A DNA stretch of 64,000 nucleotides. It comes from Pseudomonas segetis (GTDB taxonomy: Bacteria; Pseudomonadota; Gammaproteobacteria; Pseudomonadales; Pseudomonadaceae). The notes beneath the pieces were generated by a model. That model did no database searches. It saw only the letters and a program-made list of their open reading frames with translations, and was not told where the DNA came from. Made by a program: the position numbers and the translations under genes. How positions within the stretch are numbered: position 1 is the stretch's first letter; every line of letters begins with the position of its first letter. Location: the NCBI RefSeq assembly GCF_900188155.1, contig NZ_FZOG01000001.1:953104-1017103 (forward strand), written 5' to 3'. Of this stretch, positions 15,252 through 25,202 are shown piece after piece.

Positions 15252-17156
15252 ATGAGTGTGGAAACTCAAAAAGAAACCCTGGGCTTCCAGACAGAGGTGA
15301 AGCAACTGCTTCACCTGATGATCCATTCGCTGTATTCGAATAAAGAAATCTTCCTGCGCGAATTGATTTCCAACGCATCGGATGCCGTCGATAAACTGCG
15401 TTTTGAAGCCCTGGCCAAGCCAGAGTTGCTTGAAGGTGGCGCAGAGCTGAAAATCCGTGTGAGCTTCGATAAAGAAGCCAAGACCGTGACGCTCGAAGAT
15501 AACGGTATCGGCATGAGTCGCGAGGAAGCCATCACGCACCTCGGCACCATCGCCAAGTCGGGCACTTCCGAATTTCTCAAGAACATGACCGGCGACCAGA
15601 AAAAGGATTCGCACCTTATTGGTCAGTTTGGCGTGGGTTTCTATTCTGCATTTATCGTTGCAGACAAGGTTGATGTGTTTACCCGTCGCGCAGGCCTGGC
15701 CGCAGGCGAGGGCGTTCACTGGTCTTCGCAGGGCGAGGGCGATTTCGAAATTGCCACCATCGATAAGGCCGAGCGCGGCACGCGTATCGTTTTGCACCTC
15801 AAGGCAGGTGAAGACGAGTTCGCCGATGGCTGGCGCTTGCGCAATATCATCAAGAAGTATTCCGACCACATTGCATTGCCAATCGAGCTGCCGAAAGAGG
15901 CGGCCAGCGAAGCAGAAGAACAGCCTGCCGAGCAAGAGTGGGAAACCGTCAACCGCGCCAGCGCGCTGTGGACTCGCCCACGTAGCGAGGTCAAGGACGA
16001 GGAATACCAGGAGTTCTACAAGCACGTTGGCCATGATTTCGAGAACCCACTGAGCTGGAGCCACAACAAGGTCGAAGGCAAGCTGGAATATACCTCGCTG
16101 CTGTATGTGCCTGGCCGCGCTCCTTTTGACCTGTACCAACGCGAGGCGCCCCGTGGCCTGAAGCTCTATGTGCAGCGCGTGTTCATCATGGATCAGGCCG
16201 ACGAGTTCCTGCCGCTGTACCTGCGCTTTATCAAAGGCGTGGTCGACTCCAATGACCTGTCGCTCAATATCTCCCGTGAAATCCTGCAGAAAGATCCGGT
16301 TATCGACTCCATGAAGTCGGCGCTGACCAAGCGCGTGCTGGACATGCTGGAAAAACTGGCCAAGAACGACGCCGAGCAGTACAAGACATTCTGGAAAAAC
16401 TTTGGCCAGGTGCTCAAGGAGGGCCCGGCAGAGGACTTTGCCAACAAAGACAAGATTGCTGGCTTGTTGCGCTTTGCCTCCACCGCCGGTTCCGAGGGTG
16501 AGCAAGAGGTTGGCCTGGCCGACTACATTGCCCGCATGAAGGAAGGCCAGGACAAGATTTACTACCTGTCCGGCGAGTCTTACGCGCAGGTCAAGAACAG
16601 CCCGCATCTCGAAGTCTTCCGCAAGAAAGGCATCGAAGTACTGTTGCTCACCGATCGTATCGATGAGTGGCTGATGAGCTACCTGACCGAGTTCGATGGC
16701 AAGTCGTTCGTCGATGTAGCCCGTGGCGATCTTGACCTTGGCAGCCTGGATTCTGAAGAAGACAAGAAGGCCCAGGAAGAAGTGGCCAAGGCCAAAGAAG
16801 GCCTGACCGAGCGCTTGAAGTCTGCTCTGGGCGAGCAGGTGGCCGAAGTGCGTGTATCCCATCGTCTGACCGATTCGCCTGCTATTCTGGCCATCGGCGA
16901 GCAGGACCTGGGGATGCAGATGCGCCAGATTCTTGAGGCGAGCGGGCAGAAGGTGCCGGAGTCCAAGCCTATCTTTGAATTCAACCCGGCCCACCCGTTG
17001 ATCGAGCGTCTGGATGCGGAGCAGGATGAAGACCGTTTCGGCGATCTGACACATATCCTCTTCGACCAGGCGGCCTTGGCTGCTGGTGATAGCCTGAAAG
17101 ACCCTGCCGCTTATGTGCAGCGTCTGAACAAGCTGCTGGTTGAAATGTCAGCCTAG
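15252..17156 (+). CDS. htpG: Molecular chaperone HtpG (Hsp90)
   Basis: 634 aa, full length. GHKL ATPase motifs are all present: [31 protein letters not shown] and [18 protein letters not shown], with the middle-domain catalytic Arg region in [10 protein letters not shown]. Cytosolic dimeric chaperone that works with DnaK on late folding steps. A strong RpoH promoter precedes it and a perfect terminator follows. The antisense frame across the gene is a coding shadow. Confidence 0.98.
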   Translation: MSVETQKETLGFQTEVKQLLHLMIHSLYSNKEIFLRELISNASDAVDKLRFEALAKPELLEGGAELKIRVSFDKEAKTVTLEDNGIGMSREEAITHLGTIAKSGTSEFLKNMTGDQKKDSHLIGQFGVGFYSAFIVADKVDVFTRRAGLAAGEGVHWSSQGEGDFEIATIDKAERGTRIVLHLKAGEDEFADGWRLRNIIKKYSDHIALPIELPKEAASEAEEQPAEQEWETVNRASALWTRPRSEVKDEEYQEFYKHVGHDFENPLSWSHNKVEGKLEYTSLLYVPGRAPFDLYQREAPRGLKLYVQRVFIMDQADEFLPLYLRFIKGVVDSNDLSLNISREILQKDPVIDSMKSALTKRVLDMLEKLAKNDAEQYKTFWKNFGQVLKEGPAEDFANKDKIAGLLRFASTAGSEGEQEVGLADYIARMKEGQDKIYYLSGESYAQVKNSPHLEVFRKKGIEVLLLTDRIDEWLMSYLTEFDGKSFVDVARGDLDLGSLDSEEDKKAQEEVAKAKEGLTERLKSALGEQVAEVRVSHRLTDSPAILAIGEQDLGMQMRQILEASGQKVPESKPIFEFNPAHPLIERLDAEQDEDRFGDLTHILFDQAALAAGDSLKDPAAYVQRLNKLLVEMSA

Positions 17157-17166
17157 CAAGTGCAAC

Positions 17167-17194
17167 GAAAAAGCCCGCGAACGCGGGCTTTTTC
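17167..17194 (+). terminator. Terminator after htpG
   Basis: A 13-bp perfect stem (GAAAAAGCCCGCG/CGCGGGCTTTTTC) with a 2-nt loop. Confidence 0.93.
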
Positions 17195-17226
17195 ATATCG
17201 TTCAGCCTGAAATCGGGAGAGCACAG

Positions 17227-17958
17227 ATGAGCAATATGAAGGTTCAAGCCATCGCATACGAGGTCGATGGTGTGCAGTTTGAAGGTCAGTTGGTCTTCAA
17301 TAGTGCAATCAAGACGCCACGCCCAGCCTTGTTGATGGCGCCTAACTGGATGGGCGTGAGCGATGGTGCGATCGATATCGCGCGCAAGGTCGCTGGCGAT
17401 GATTACGTGGTGTTTGTTGCTGACCTATACGGCAAAGACCTGCGCCCCGGTAATGCCGATGAAGCCGGTGCCGCGATGATGCCGCTCAAGGATGACCGGG
17501 CACTGCTGCGTAAACGCATGCAAGGCTCGCTGAAGACCTTGCTGGCCCAGGCAGACAAGGTGGCCTTGGATAATTCCAGGCAGGCTACCTTTGGCTTCTG
17601 CTTTGGCGGTTGTTGCTCGCTGGAGTTGGCGCGTGATGGTGCGCCGCTGCAAGCTGCCGTCTCGTTCCATGGCACGCTGGACACGCCAAATCCTGCTGAT
17701 GCGAAGAACATCAAGGGGGCTGTCCTGGTCCTGGACGGTGCGGCCGACCCCTTGGTTCCTCGTGAGCAACTTGCCGAGTTTGCCAAGGAAATGACCGAGG
17801 CCAAAGTCGATTGGCAACTGGTCACCTACGGCGGTGCGGTGCATTCCTTTACTGATCCGCACGCCAATATGCCGGGGACGGCGCAGTATGATGAGAAGAC
17901 TGCGGCGCGGGCCTTCACCGCTATGCGCAACTTGCTGGATGAGTGCTTCAGCGCCTGA
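17227..17958 (+). CDS. Dienelactone hydrolase family protein
   Basis: 243 aa from ATG 17227, preceded by GGGAGAG. Alpha/beta hydrolase with the DLH triad: nucleophile Cys in FGFCFGGCCSLEL, Asp in LDGAADPLVP and His in YGGAVHSFTDP. The Cys nucleophile separates it from serine esterases. It is not in a chlorocatechol or ketoadipate cluster, so it may act as a general lactone/ester hydrolase. Standing directly after htpG is its usual place in Pseudomonas. Confidence 0.92.
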   Translation: MSNMKVQAIAYEVDGVQFEGQLVFNSAIKTPRPALLMAPNWMGVSDGAIDIARKVAGDDYVVFVADLYGKDLRPGNADEAGAAMMPLKDDRALLRKRMQGSLKTLLAQADKVALDNSRQATFGFCFGGCCSLELARDGAPLQAAVSFHGTLDTPNPADAKNIKGAVLVLDGAADPLVPREQLAEFAKEMTEAKVDWQLVTYGGAVHSFTDPHANMPGTAQYDEKTAARAFTAMRNLLDECFSA

Positions 17959-17978
17959 CAGCGCAAGGGGCAGTACTG

Positions 17979-18005
17979 AAAACGCAGCCACTGGCTGCGT
18001 TTTTT
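17979..18005 (+). terminator. Terminator after the dienelactone hydrolase gene
   Basis: AACGCAGCCA and TGGCTGCGTT pair around one base, followed by TTTTTT. Confidence 0.9.
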
Positions 18006-18052
18006 ATAGGCTGGCGAAAGGGGGCTAGGGCTTGTGGTGGAGTGAGCCGCAG

Positions 18053-18919
18053 TCAGCCTTGGCCAGGTAGTTCGATACGTGCTGTTTCACCTGGCACAGA
18101 CGGCCACTGCTGGGCGGCCCAATTTTGTCGTGCCTGCTCGATCAGTTGCGGGTCGCTGGAGACGAAGTTCCAGTTCATCCGTCTTGGGCCGAGTGGCTCG
18201 CCACCAATAATCACCAGGTGACAGGTGGAGCAGGCCAGCAGCGTCAATGCTTCGGATTCAGGTAAGATCGTCAGTGCGCGCACGGTCAGGTCGCTGCAAC
18301 CCAGTTGCGCATCACCCTCAAGCAGGTATATCGCCCGTTCGCGGTGCTCGGCGGGAATGGCCAGGCTGGCGCCCACGACCAGTTTGACTTCGGCATAGAG
18401 GGTGGCTGACTTGACCGGCACCGGTGACTCCAGGCAAAAGCCGTGGCCTGCGATCATGCAGATTTCAACGCCCATGCTTTCACTGCGCGGCAGGGTTTCG
18501 GCGCGATGGTGGCTGTAGCTTGGTTCATCAAGTTGATTGGCTTCGGGTAGTGCCAGCCAGACTTGCAGGCCATGCAGGTTCGAACCTGTCTTGAGCAAGG
18601 CATGCGGGGTTCTTTCGACATGAGCGATCTGCTTGCCGGCCGTCATCCAGCTGACATCACCGGGCTGTACCAGCTGGTCGGAACCGAGGCTGTCCTTGTG
18701 CTGCAACTGACCTTCAAACAGGTAGGTCAGTGTCGACAGGCCAATATGCGGGTGCTGGTTGATATTCATCCCACTGCCGGCCGGATAGTTGTGCTCGAGC
18801 ATGTGATCGAAGAACACGAAGGGGCCGACGCTGCGGCATTTGGCCGAAGGAAGAGGGCGCAGTATGGGCTGCCCTTCAATCTCTTCCAGACGCGGCTGAA
18901 TTACTTGAAGCTCACTCAT
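18053..18919 (-). CDS. Pirin family protein
   Basis: 288 aa bicupin. The N-terminal cupin keeps the pirin metal-binding set: NQHPHIGLSTLTYLFEG, LQHKDSLGS and GKQIAHVERTP (three His and a Glu). The C-terminal cupin is the usual pirin_C. Bacterial pirins of this type show quercetin 2,3-dioxygenase-like activity or act as redox-sensing partners; the role here is unknown. Monocistronic, with a Shine-Dalgarno (GGAGAG) before the ATG. Confidence 0.92.
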   Translation of the reverse strand: MSELQVIQPRLEEIEGQPILRPLPSAKCRSVGPFVFFDHMLEHNYPAGSGMNINQHPHIGLSTLTYLFEGQLQHKDSLGSDQLVQPGDVSWMTAGKQIAHVERTPHALLKTGSNLHGLQVWLALPEANQLDEPSYSHHRAETLPRSESMGVEICMIAGHGFCLESPVPVKSATLYAEVKLVVGASLAIPAEHRERAIYLLEGDAQLGCSDLTVRALTILPESEALTLLACSTCHLVIIGGEPLGPRRMNWNFVSSDPQLIEQARQNWAAQQWPSVPGETARIELPGQG

Positions 18920-19092
18920 TCACTGCTCTCCAAAATGACGGCAATACGTGCTCATTGCGCCACTTAATCCATACTTGGGCTTAGATAATGCCTTGGCTCA
19001 CTGACTTCTTGTAACAATGGGCGTTATTGCCGGCTGAACTCTCCAGAGCTTAACTGACTCTATCTAAATCACGTTATAGGGAGTATTCGCGT

Positions 19093-20136
19093 TTGTCATT
19101 ATTTCGCCTGGGTATAGCTGCATTGATTGCAGCCTGCGCTACAAGTACGGTTGAGGCACGGGATTATCGCTTCAGCGATGCGCACCTGCATTTTGTTGAT
19201 TTCTTCCAGGAAAGCGCGGGGCTTGATGACCTGGTCGCCAATATGGCCGCAGCCAATATCGAGCATGTGATGCTCTCGGGTATTCCGGTTGCCAAGAAAT
19301 GGCACGAGGACGAGCCCAAGCGCCCTCGTTATTACGCCGGTGATGATGCCAATGCCTATTGGTACAGCGCGACCGATACCTTGATTGCCCATGCATATAA
19401 CAAACTCCCCGCTGAGCAACGCCGGCGCTTTCATCCGTTTTTGTCCGGTTTCAATCCGAATGACAAGAATGCCGATGCCTTGGTGCGCAAGACCCTGGAG
19501 CTTGACCCAGGGCTGTGGCAGGGAATAGGTGAGATATTTACCCGTCACGACGATCTCACGGCGTTGATCGAGGGTGACACGCCGCGCGCCAATAACGAGG
19601 CGTTGTCGAGGATCTATCACTTGGCGGCAGAGTACGATTTGCCGGTCATGCTGCACTCTAATATCACCTCCAAGCGCGAGCGCAACCCGCTGTACCTGCC
19701 GGAAATTGAAGAGCCATTGCGCAATCATCCAAGCGTACGTTTCATCTGGGCCCATGCTGGCACCAGCATGGAGATTCACCGTCACCAGACCAAGCTGGAT
19801 TTCCTCTTGCCAACGCTCGAGCGCATGCTCAAGACCTATCCCAACCTGTATATCGATCTGTCGTGGACAGTCGCCCATCCCTACTTGCTGGACAAAGAGG
19901 GAAACCCGGATCCTGAATGGGTCAGGCTTGTCAGCAGTTACCCGGCGCGCTTTATGTTGGGCTCCGATGTGGTTGGGCGCTTTGACAGTCTCAAGGAGTA
20001 CATGGACAGCTTCGTGCCGTTTCTGGATGCCTTGCCAGCAGATGTGGCGCAGAAAGTGGCACATGACAACTTTCTCGCAGTCCTGCCGCGCACCGTTCAG
20101 GCTGAGCTTGCCGAGCAGCAACCCAGCGCCGAGTGA
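19093..20136 (+). CDS. Exported amidohydrolase family protein
   Basis: 347 aa from a TTG start with GGGAG upstream. A signal peptide (about residues 1-22, ending VEA) targets the periplasm. Amidohydrolase_2-type metal ligands: FSDAHLHFVDF (HxH), VMLHSNIT (His), FIWAHAGTSME (His) and MLGSDVVGR (Asp). This subfamily includes metal-dependent hydrolases and decarboxylases of cyclic acids. An exported member is less usual; the substrate cannot be told from the sequence. Confidence 0.85.
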   Translation: MSLFRLGIAALIAACATSTVEARDYRFSDAHLHFVDFFQESAGLDDLVANMAAANIEHVMLSGIPVAKKWHEDEPKRPRYYAGDDANAYWYSATDTLIAHAYNKLPAEQRRRFHPFLSGFNPNDKNADALVRKTLELDPGLWQGIGEIFTRHDDLTALIEGDTPRANNEALSRIYHLAAEYDLPVMLHSNITSKRERNPLYLPEIEEPLRNHPSVRFIWAHAGTSMEIHRHQTKLDFLLPTLERMLKTYPNLYIDLSWTVAHPYLLDKEGNPDPEWVRLVSSYPARFMLGSDVVGRFDSLKEYMDSFVPFLDALPADVAQKVAHDNFLAVLPRTVQAELAEQQPSAE

Positions 20137-20221
20137 CCCTGTGGGCTGAAAATATGCAGACTGTCATTGTCTTGTCATGATGGCGTCATAGGCTCGCGCC
20201 ATCGAAAACAAGGAGCGAGAC

Positions 20222-20686
20222 ATGTATTGCATTCGTATTGGCGCCGCTGTGGCACTGACAATGATGGCTGGGCTTGTGCACGCGCAGGTGCGCGTCGAAG
20301 GGCCGGTCGAATACGGTGTGTTTGCCACTCAATACAAAGATTTCAAGCCCGGTGAGCGTGTACTGACGCGAGCCAATCAAGAAATCGAAACCACTGACAG
20401 CGTGCCAGCCAAGTTGGGCACCAAGTTTGGTATGCGCTATAAGCTGGCTGGCAAGACTGTCGATGGCGAGCCGCTGACACTGCTCTACCTTACCCCTGGG
20501 GTGAACAGCCCTGATGGCCAGCGTCACGACAAGTTCGTGGTGACGCAAAAGCTGGCGCCCGGTGCTGTGCTGGACACCATGGCGTTTGAGTTTACCGAGC
20601 CTTATGAAGTGGTTCCGGGGCAGTGGCAGTTCATGGTTTTTCAGGGGGATCGCAAACTCGCCGAGCAAAAATTCACTGTGCGTTGA
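20222..20686 (+). CDS. Exported DUF3859-like protein
   Basis: 154 aa. Signal peptide (about 1-21, ending LVHA), then a single beta-rich domain beginning VRVEGPVEYGVFATQ and ending GQWQFMVFQGDRKLAEQKF, the pattern of DUF3859. No catalytic residues evident. It is probably a periplasmic binding or structural protein. Shine-Dalgarno AAGGAG is 7 bp before the ATG. The family call is from memory of its pattern and is moderately sure. Confidence 0.75.
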   Translation: MYCIRIGAAVALTMMAGLVHAQVRVEGPVEYGVFATQYKDFKPGERVLTRANQEIETTDSVPAKLGTKFGMRYKLAGKTVDGEPLTLLYLTPGVNSPDGQRHDKFVVTQKLAPGAVLDTMAFEFTEPYEVVPGQWQFMVFQGDRKLAEQKFTVR

Positions 20687-20703
20687 GTTAAATCGCGGGC
20701 AGC

Positions 20704-20730
20704 AAAAAGGGAGCCATTGGCTCCCTTTTT
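20704..20730. terminator. Bidirectional terminator
   Basis: AAAAAGGGAGCC/GGCTCCCTTTTT, a 12-bp perfect stem with a 3-nt loop, between the converging DUF3859-like and fabB genes. Confidence 0.92.
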
Positions 20731-20753
20731 AGTGTCGCAGGCTCAGCAACAGC

Positions 20754-21974
20754 CTACTTGCCAGTCCAGCGCTTCATCACCAATGTTGCGTTGGTGCCGC
20801 CAAAACCGAAGCTGTTGCTCATCACAGTGTTGATCTGTGCGTTCTCCTCGGTTTTCAGCAGGATTGGCATATCCGCAACTTCCGGGTCCAGTTCATCGAT
20901 GTTTGCTGAGCCGGCGATGAAATTGCCTTCCATCATCAGCATGCAATAGATAGCTTCCTGAACGCCAGCAGCGCCAAGCGAGTGGCCGGACAGACTCTTG
21001 GTCGAGCTGATCGCCGGTGCTTTGTCGGCAAACACTTCGCGCACGCCACGCATCTCAGCGATGTCGCCAACCGGTGTCGAGGTGCCGTGGGTGTTGAGAT
21101 AGTCGATAGGCGTGTCAACGGTGGACAACGCTTGCTTCATGCAACGGATAGCACCTTCGCCACTTGGGGCGACCATGTCGTAGCCGTCAGAAGTTGCGCC
21201 ATAGCCAACGACTTCAGCGTAGATTTTTGCGCCGCGGGCGAGGGCGTGCTCGAGTTCTTCGACTACAACCATGCCGCCACCGCCAGCGATGACAAAACCA
21301 TCACGCTTGGCGTCATATGCGCGGGACGCTTTTTCCGGAGTGTCGTTGTATTGCGTCGAGAGCGCGCCCATTGCATCAAACAGGCAGCTCTGGCTGTAGT
21401 GCTCTTCTTCACCACCGCCGGCAAAAACCACATCCTGCTTGCCAAGCTGGATCTGCTCCATGGCCTGGCCGATGCAGTGGGCACTGGTCGCACAGGCAGA
21501 GGAGATCGAGAAGTTGACGCCCTTGATCTTGAACGGAGTGGCCAGGCAGGCTGAAACAGTGCTGCCCATGGTGCGGGTCACGCGGTACGGGCCAATGCGC
21601 TTGACGCCTTTTTCGCGCAGGGTATCGATGGCTTCCATCTGGTTGACGGTCGAGGCACCACCAGAGCCGGCAATCAGGCCGGTGCGCGGGTTGGAAACCT
21701 GTTCTTCGGTCAGCCCGGAATCCTTGATCGCCTCAGCCATGGACAAGTAAGCGTAGGCCGCCGCGTCACCCATGAATCGGATGAGCTTGCGGTCGATCAA
21801 TTCTTCGAGGTTCAGATCAATCGAGCCGGAAATGTGGCTGCGTAGGCCCATTTCAGCGTATTGCGGATTGAAGCGAATGCCAGAACGACCCGCGCGCAGG
21901 TTGGCGGAGACTGTTTCTTTGTCATTGCCCAGGCAAGAAACGATGCCGAGGCCGGTAATTACGACGCGACGCAT
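20754..21974 (-). CDS. fabB: Beta-ketoacyl-ACP synthase I
   Basis: 406 aa, normal for FabB. Condensing-enzyme triad: Cys161 in [15 protein letters not shown], His in [12 protein letters not shown] and His in [11 protein letters not shown]. It elongates cis-3-decenoyl-ACP made by FabA and so is needed for unsaturated fatty acids. It lies 11 bp after fabA in the classical fabAB operon. Confidence 0.97.
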   Translation of the reverse strand: MRRVVITGLGIVSCLGNDKETVSANLRAGRSGIRFNPQYAEMGLRSHISGSIDLNLEELIDRKLIRFMGDAAAYAYLSMAEAIKDSGLTEEQVSNPRTGLIAGSGGASTVNQMEAIDTLREKGVKRIGPYRVTRTMGSTVSACLATPFKIKGVNFSISSACATSAHCIGQAMEQIQLGKQDVVFAGGGEEEHYSQSCLFDAMGALSTQYNDTPEKASRAYDAKRDGFVIAGGGGMVVVEELEHALARGAKIYAEVVGYGATSDGYDMVAPSGEGAIRCMKQALSTVDTPIDYLNTHGTSTPVGDIAEMRGVREVFADKAPAISSTKSLSGHSLGAAGVQEAIYCMLMMEGNFIAGSANIDELDPEVADMPILLKTEENAQINTVMSNSFGFGGTNATLVMKRWTGK

Positions 21975-21985
21975 GGAAAAATCCT

Positions 21986-22501
21986 TTAGAAACTGTCAGT
22001 GGAGGTGAACAGGCCGACGCGCAAGCCTTCGGCACTGTAAATCTCGCGGCCATCAACGCTGACCGTGCCATCTGCGATAGCCAGGATCAGCGAGCGAGTG
22101 ATGGTGCGCTTAATATGAATGTTGTAGGTGACCTTCTTGGCCGTAGGTAAAACCTGGCCGAAGAATTTGACTTCGCCTGAACCCAGCGCACGACCGCGGC
22201 CGGGGTTTCCTTGCCAGCCCAGGTAAAAGCCAACCAGCTGCCACATGGCATCAAGGCCCAGGCAGCCAGGCATCACTGGATCGCCTTCGAAGTGGCAGCC
22301 AAAGAACCACAGGTCTGGGTGGATATCGAGCTCAGCGACGATCTCGCCCTTACCGTACTTACCGCCAGCTTCGCTGATATGAACGATGCGGTCCATCATC
22401 AGCATGTTAGGGGCGGGCAGTTGCGCATTACCCTCGCCGAACAGTTCGCCGCGGCTGCAGCGCAACAGGTCTTCTTGGGTGAAGGCGTTTTGTTTGGTCA
22501 T
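21986..22501 (-). CDS. fabA: 3-hydroxydecanoyl-ACP dehydratase/isomerase
   Basis: 171 aa hotdog enzyme, full length. Catalytic His70 is in [14 protein letters not shown] and Asp84 in LGLDAMWQL. It dehydrates 3-hydroxydecanoyl-ACP and isomerises trans-2 to cis-3-decenoyl-ACP, the branch point to unsaturated fatty acids. First gene of the fabAB operon; a palindrome about 130 bp upstream is a likely operator. Confidence 0.98.
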   Translation of the reverse strand: MTKQNAFTQEDLLRCSRGELFGEGNAQLPAPNMLMMDRIVHISEAGGKYGKGEIVAELDIHPDLWFFGCHFEGDPVMPGCLGLDAMWQLVGFYLGWQGNPGRGRALGSGEVKFFGQVLPTAKKVTYNIHIKRTITRSLILAIADGTVSVDGREIYSAEGLRVGLFTSTDSF

Positions 22502-22626
22502 GCGAGCTCCTCAATAATCCCATGCTCCATGGCTGGGCAAGTCGTTCGGGCTGGTCACGCGACAGGTCGCAGGCCAGCTTGCTTACACTAATAGACTGCT
22601 AGGTCGCCATGAAAGTCACAGCTTAC

Positions 22627-22644
22627 AGTGTACAGTTGTACTCT
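22627..22644. promoter_or_regulatory. Palindromic operator candidate upstream of fabA
   Basis: On the minus strand AGAGTACAACTGTACACT: 7 of 9 arm positions pair (only the third and the central pair do not). A TTGGCA hexamer and a TACACT hexamer flank and overlap it, giving a plausible promoter. Its position and form suit DesT, the TetR-type sensor of acyl-CoA saturation that acts on fabAB in P. aeruginosa. The rest of 22502-23030 shows no gene. Confidence 0.55.
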
Positions 22645-22982
22645 GCTTGCCAATTGTAGCCTGAAAGCACATTTTAGTTGTTAGCTGAGCGTTCGCCTCT
22701 AGCACTTTAGTCACTCGCTGGCGGTTAGTTTAAGTCACCACAAGCCTTAATTGTATGAAGCCTGCAGTGCTCAATCGTTCACTTGCAATCGGTGCAGCCT
22801 GCGTGCCAAGCCCGCTTTGGGTTTCAACCTAGCAGAATTACCCGGTGTGTCATGCATTGCTTCGACGCCAGGGCGATAAACTGTAACGCCATGCTGCTAT
22901 TAGTCTTGGCTGGGCAGGTGGTTTTAGCTGTCGTGCAGCCTATCTCGCTCCGGTTTGGGCTAGCCGCTGGGTCTTTGGCCCG

Positions 22983-22988
22983 TATAAT
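22983..22988 (+). promoter_or_regulatory. -10 element of gpsA
   Basis: A consensus TATAAT 43 bp before the gpsA ATG; the matching -35 is weak. Confidence 0.45.
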
Positions 22989-23030
22989 GCGTTCAGAATG
23001 CCAGTGTAAATGGCGCACAACGGATTTTTT

Positions 23031-24053
23031 ATGACAGAGCAACAACCTATCGCCGTCTTGGGTGGCGGCAGTTTCGGCACGGCTATCGCAAACCTCTTGG
23101 CTGAAAACGGCCAGCGCGTTTTGCATTGGATGCGCGACGAGACTCAGGTCGAAGCGATATTGGCCACGCGCGAGAATCCACGCTACCTCAAGGGGATTAA
23201 AATTCATCCGGCTGTGGAGCCGTTGAGCGATTTGCAGTCAACCGTCGAACGTTGTGAATTGATTTTCGTCGCCTTGCCATCCAGCGCACTGCGGCAAGTG
23301 TTGCAGCCTGTCGCGCCGTTGCTTGGCGGTAAAATGCTGGTGAGCACCACCAAGGGTATTGAAGCCAAGAGCTTCAAGCTGATGAGCCAGATTATTGAAG
23401 AAATTGCACCGAATGCGTGCATTGGTGTCATTTCCGGGCCGAATCTGGCGAAGGAAGTAGCAGTTGGTGCCTTGACTGCCACAGTGGTAGCCAGTGAAAA
23501 CGAAGCCTTGTGCCAGCGTGTACAAGAGGTTCTGCACGGCAAGACCTTCCGTGTATACGCCAGTAATGATCGCTTCGGTGTCGAGCTGGGCGGGGCCTTG
23601 AAAAACGTCTACGCGATCATCGCGGGCATGGCTGCGGCCATGGACATGGGCGAGAACACCAAAAGCATGCTGATCACCCGCGCCTTGGCTGAAATGACCC
23701 GCTTTGCCGTGCAACTGGGGGCCAATCCGATGACTTTTCTGGGGTTGGCGGGCGTTGGCGATTTGATTGTGACCTGTTCTTCGCCCAAGAGCCGCAATTA
23801 TCAGGTTGGCTTCGCCTTGGGCGAGGGGCTCAGCCTTGATGACGCCGTGGCGCGCCTGGGCGAGGTTGCCGAAGGCGTCAATACGATCAAGGTGCTCAAG
23901 GCCAAAGCTGACGAAATGGAGGTTTACATGCCTCTGGTTAGTGGCTTGTACGCCATCTTGTTTGGCGGGCGTACATTGGGCCAGGTGATTGATAAATTGA
24001 TGCAGGCCGAACCCAAGACAGACGTCGACTTTATTTCCACCACCGGTTTTTAG
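23031..24053 (+). CDS. gpsA: NAD(P)-dependent glycerol-3-phosphate dehydrogenase
   Basis: 340 aa from ATG 23031 (an in-frame ATG at 23010 would add 7 residues). Rossmann motif [17 protein letters not shown] and the catalytic Lys in [16 protein letters not shown]. It reduces dihydroxyacetone phosphate to glycerol-3-phosphate for phospholipid synthesis in the cytosol. It is divergent from fabAB, another lipid locus, and followed by a DUF4389 gene and sixA. Confidence 0.97.
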   Translation: MTEQQPIAVLGGGSFGTAIANLLAENGQRVLHWMRDETQVEAILATRENPRYLKGIKIHPAVEPLSDLQSTVERCELIFVALPSSALRQVLQPVAPLLGGKMLVSTTKGIEAKSFKLMSQIIEEIAPNACIGVISGPNLAKEVAVGALTATVVASENEALCQRVQEVLHGKTFRVYASNDRFGVELGGALKNVYAIIAGMAAAMDMGENTKSMLITRALAEMTRFAVQLGANPMTFLGLAGVGDLIVTCSSPKSRNYQVGFALGEGLSLDDAVARLGEVAEGVNTIKVLKAKADEMEVYMPLVSGLYAILFGGRTLGQVIDKLMQAEPKTDVDFISTTGF

Positions 24054-24098
24054 GCAGCCCTTGAGCGGGTTGCGTCCAGATTATTCAGGGAGAATCAC

Positions 24099-24446
24099 AT
24101 GGCTGAGAAAAATACCCTTATCGAGCGCGAGTCACTGCTGCTCAGGATCCTTTGGATGGTGCTGTTCAGCATTATCTGGCAAGCCGTGGTCGTGGTGCTG
24201 GGGGTGACGGTCGTGGTGCAGTTGGCCTACCGCCTGTTCTACGGCGCGCCCAGCAAGACACTGCTTTCCTTTGGTGACAGCCTGAGTCAGTACCTGGCGC
24301 AGATTGGGCGTTTCGGCACCTTCAATACCGAGGCCAAGCCTTGGCCGTTTTCCGATTGGCCAACCCCGCAAGCCCCCCAAGGAGAGGCCCCGCATTCAGT
24401 TGAACCTGCGCCGCATCCGGTGCGCGACGAAGAGCCCAAGTTGTAA
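24099..24446 (+). CDS. DUF4389 family membrane protein
   Basis: 115 aa. One long or two short hydrophobic helices at about 15-48, then LAYRLFYGAPSKTLLSFGDSLSQYLAQIGRFGTF, the DUF4389 core, and a Pro-rich C-terminus. Function unknown. GGGAGAA Shine-Dalgarno. The stop codon overlaps the sixA start (TAATG), so translation is coupled. Confidence 0.87.
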   Translation: MAEKNTLIERESLLLRILWMVLFSIIWQAVVVVLGVTVVVQLAYRLFYGAPSKTLLSFGDSLSQYLAQIGRFGTFNTEAKPWPFSDWPTPQAPQGEAPHSVEPAPHPVRDEEPKL

Positions 24447-24907
24447 TGCGTTTGTGGTTGTTGCGCCACGGTGAGGCGCAGCCCCAGGCTGCCACTGATG
24501 CTGCCCGTGCCTTGACTGCGCACGGCTGCGATCAGGTGCGCAAGGCGGCGCTGCAGCTTGAGGGGCGTCCCATTCGGCAGATCATTGCCAGCCCATACCT
24601 GCGTACCCAGCAGACGGCGGCCCTGGTTGCCGAGACGCTAGGCTACGGCTCCCCAATCATAACCGCGCCCTGGCTGACGCCTGACGGCCAGTCGCGTAAT
24701 GTCATTCGCCAACTGGACCGATATGCCGATGAAGAGATCTTGCTGGTGACTCATCAGCCTTTAGTCGGTGATTTGGCGGGCTTGCTGATCCATGGTCATC
24801 GCGAACAGCCGCTGCCGATGATGACGGCAAGCCTGGCGGAGCTGGATGGGCCAATGGTTGCTGCCGGAGCCATGGATCTACTGGCCGTGGTTCACGCCCA
24901 TCATTAA
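24446..24907 (+). CDS. sixA: Phosphohistidine phosphatase SixA
   Basis: 153 aa histidine-phosphatase fold. LWLLRHGEAQ holds the catalytic RHG (His8), with a second Arg in ASPYLRTQQTA and the later His in LLVTHQPLVGDL. In E. coli SixA removes phosphate from PTS-Ntr phosphohistidine. Its first base is the last base of the preceding stop codon. Confidence 0.92.
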   Translation: MRLWLLRHGEAQPQAATDAARALTAHGCDQVRKAALQLEGRPIRQIIASPYLRTQQTAALVAETLGYGSPIITAPWLTPDGQSRNVIRQLDRYADEEILLVTHQPLVGDLAGLLIHGHREQPLPMMTASLAELDGPMVAAGAMDLLAVVHAHH

Positions 24908-25119
24908 ATAGCCGCTGAACAACTATTGCGCCAGATATGAGTGGGGCGGTCGGGGCTTCGTTAAAGAAGTGCCCAGAATGCGTATTTGACGCGCCCATGG
25001 TTGTGCGCGGCTTAGGTTGTTAGTGCCGTTGCTCGTTGTGCCTGGCCCGAACATGGCCGCTATCCTTTTAAGCGATTCCTCTAACTGAAATATCACTACA
25101 CACGGAAACATTTCTTCTC

Positions 25120-25169
25120 TTGCGGGATGCCTTTGGGCATGAAATAGTCAACCAAGCAATTGCTTGGTT
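25120..25169 (+). promoter_or_regulatory. Promoter and perfect 20-bp palindromic operator of the acyl-CoA ligase
   Basis: TTGCGG (25120-25125), 17 bp and AATAGT (25143-25148) suggest a promoter; AACCAAGCAATTGCTTGGTT at 25150-25169 is a perfect palindrome placed just after the -10, where a repressor would block initiation. Its form fits TetR-family regulators of acyl-CoA metabolism, but the regulator is not in the window. Confidence 0.6.
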
Positions 25170-25202
25170 TACCCCGAAAATAATAACAAGGGAAGAAACT
25201 TC

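Noticed and set aside
15093..17054. 653-codon open frame antisense to htpG
   Set aside because: It mirrors htpG codon positions, has no Shine-Dalgarno and no recognisable domain; long antisense frames are common in GC-rich coding DNA.
19099..20121. 340-codon open frame antisense to the amidohydrolase gene
   Set aside because: Shadow of the real gene, which has a signal peptide and metal ligands.
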